Part shown: positions 5,869 to 6,706 of the stretch, in pieces
How the letters are laid out: every line of letters starts with the position of its first letter
Position numbering within the stretch: the first letter of the stretch is position 1
Assembly: GCA_017621955.1 (NCBI GenBank)
Contig: JAGASB010000283.1
Span: 1 to 6,706 of the forward strand
Origin: Clostridia bacterium
GTDB lineage: Bacteria > Bacillota_A > Clostridia > Christensenellales > Borkfalkiaceae
Length of the DNA: 6,706 nucleotides
Reading direction: 5' to 3'
Program-made: the position numbers and the translations under genes
Notes under the pieces: generated by a model
Database searches by the model: none
What the model was told of the DNA's origin: nothing
The model's input: the letters and a program-made list of their open reading frames with translations, nothing else

Positions 5869-5914
5869 CGAAACTTATGCAATAAGTGTAGTGAGCTACA
5901 CTTTTATAGTTTCG
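5869..5914 (+). other. oriT: oriT of pMV158 (MobV) type
   Basis: The core is the inverted repeat AAGTGTA (5884-5890) and TACACTT (5897-5903) with a 6-nt loop GTGAGC. It matches my memory of the pMV158 oriT, in which TAGTGTG|TTA is nicked inside a repeat of similar arms; by analogy the nick here would fall between G5895 and C5896. An outer perfect repeat, CGAAACT (5869-5875) and AGTTTCG (5908-5914), encloses it. Lying 30-75 bp upstream of a MobV relaxase gene in the same orientation is the normal arrangement. The relaxase would nick this strand, and the element would be transferred by the machinery of a helper conjugative element. Confidence 0.8.
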
Positions 5915-5930
5915 CTAAAAATTTTAATAA

Positions 5931-5935
5931 GGAGG
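5931..5935 (+). promoter_or_regulatory. Ribosome binding site that decides the relaxase start
   Basis: GGAGG lies 8 nt before an in-frame ATT at 5944. The encoded residues from there (YIICNLGKLKKSD) match the usual MobV N-terminus, so translation should begin here although no ATG, GTG or TTG is present. Confidence 0.7.
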
Positions 5936-5943
5936 ACAAATTT

Positions 5944-6706
5944 ATTTACATCATTTGCAATTTAGGCAAACTCAAAAAATCGGATGTTTCACCCGTCGAA
6001 GAAGAGAACGAACGCGACGAAACCTATCAAGGAAATAACGCTTGTATTGACAGTTTGAGAACGTATCAAAATTATCATACGGTTTGTCCACAAGGAAAAT
6101 ATATTAACGTTATCGAAGATAAAATTTCGAGCTTAAACCTAAAACGAAAAGTTCGCTCGGATGCCGTTTATATGTGTTCTTTCGTATTGACAGCAAGCCC
6201 TGAATTTTTCAAGGTAGCAACGCCCGATAAACAGCAACGCTTTTTCCGCGACTTTACTAACTTCTTTAAGGACAAGTATGGAGAAGAAAACGTGCTTTCC
6301 GCTATCGTCCATTTAGACGAAACGAATCCGCATATGCACTTAAACCTTATCCCTATCGTTGACGGGAAATTGTGTGCAAAAGAATTGTTTGACGGACAAC
6401 TCGTAAAACTTCAAACGGAGATATGGAAAGAAGTTGGGCAAAAGTATGGATTGGAACGAGGCAAGTCAGGAAATGACGTTGAGCATTTATCTACCGTCAA
6501 ATACAAGGCGAAAAAGATTTTAGAAGAAGCCGAAAGCAAAAAGGCGGAAACGGAAGATTATGCGGAGGCGTTAACACAAGCCGAACAAGGCGAGTTTGCT
6601 TGGTCGAAAGGCGGACTGAAAAAGCAAATCGTTGCACTAACAGCAGAAAACGCCGAAATGAAAAAGCGGTTAGATACATCAATGGGCGAAGTGTTAGAAC
6701 TTGATA
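5944..6706 (+). CDS. MobV-family (Mob/Pre) relaxase, 3' end beyond window
   Basis: The visible 254 codons encode the N-terminal relaxase domain and the start of a helical region; the C-terminus is off the right edge. The protein should nick oriT and pilot the single strand during mobilisation. Motif III HLDETNPHMH (123-132) supplies the metal-binding histidines H123, H130 and H132. The N-terminus YIICNLGKLKKSD and ENER (21-24) correspond to motif I. pMV158 MobM has its nucleophile His22 where this protein has E21; Y44 or H45 in NYHT are possible substitutes. From about residue 190 the sequence is charged and coiled-coil-like. No standard start fits: the next in-frame candidates are TTG at 6055 and ATG at 6172, both inside the conserved domain, so a rare ATT start at 5944 behind GGAGG is proposed. 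The frame is open upstream to 5785, so an extension cannot be excluded. The gene is clearly richer in G+C than the left half, suggesting horizontal origin. Confidence 0.85.
   Translation, partial: MYIICNLGKLKKSDVSPVEEENERDETYQGNNACIDSLRTYQNYHTVCPQGKYINVIEDKISSLNLKRKVRSDAVYMCSFVLTASPEFFKVATPDKQQRFFRDFTNFFKDKYGEENVLSAIVHLDETNPHMHLNLIPIVDGKLCAKELFDGQLVKLQTEIWKEVGQKYGLERGKSGNDVEHLSTVKYKAKKILEEAESKKAETEDYAEALTQAEQGEFAWSKGGLKKQIVALTAENAEMKKRLDTSMGEVLELD

Noticed and set aside
6497..6682. 61-codon minus-strand open frame
   Set aside because: Antisense to the coiled-coil part of the relaxase; the low-complexity product is what such reversal gives.
1..6706. CRISPR array, tRNA or rRNA gene, insertion sequence
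   Set aside because: No regularly spaced repeats, cloverleaf with CCA-type end, rRNA-like sequence or transposase frame is seen. The repeats at 5476-5619 are too few and unevenly spaced.

Overview
The window looks like a low-G+C Gram-positive genome, probably Firmicutes/Clostridia. The evidence is strong A+T richness, GGAGG-type ribosome binding sites, near-perfect TTGACA/TATAAT promoters, standard stop codons, and a pMV158-type (MobV) mobilisation module. The exact taxon cannot be read from the sequence.

Left half (1-3323, minus strand): a two-gene operon. A consensus promoter at 3295-3323 drives an AAA_14/DUF4143 ATPase (3265-2048). Twelve bases further on begins a large gene that runs off the left edge (2035 to before 1). 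Its product joins an Mrr-like PD-(D/E)XK nuclease domain to a STAND-type NTPase resembling the nSTAND3 group, followed by a winged helix and helical C-terminal sequence. This is the architecture of intracellular phage or foreign-DNA sensors. The operon promoter carries operator-like inverted repeats, and a second possible promoter lies upstream.

Middle (3424-5171): a divergent intergenic region, then two co-oriented plus-strand genes. These encode a small class I SAM-dependent methyltransferase (3601-4212) and an AraC-type regulator with a GyrI-like ligand-binding domain (4254-5171).

Right part (5206-6706): the left side of a mobilisable element or integrated plasmid, visibly richer in G+C. 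In order it holds a 14-bp-arm palindrome against a strong promoter (5240-5268); about 440 nt with no convincing protein but many hairpins, ending in a very good intrinsic terminator (5656-5711); a second terminator (5721-5752); an 8-codon leader ORF behind a perfect Shine-Dalgarno; a pMV158-like oriT (core 5884-5903); and a MobV relaxase that runs off the right edge. The relaxase has no ATG at its expected start and has Glu where pMV158 MobM has its catalytic His.

The strongest leads are the structured RNA (or folded single-strand region) upstream of oriT, the reuse of the oriT arm sequence in the palindrome beside that RNA's promoter (possible relaxase autoregulation), and the Mrr-nSTAND/AAA_14 operon as a candidate defence system.
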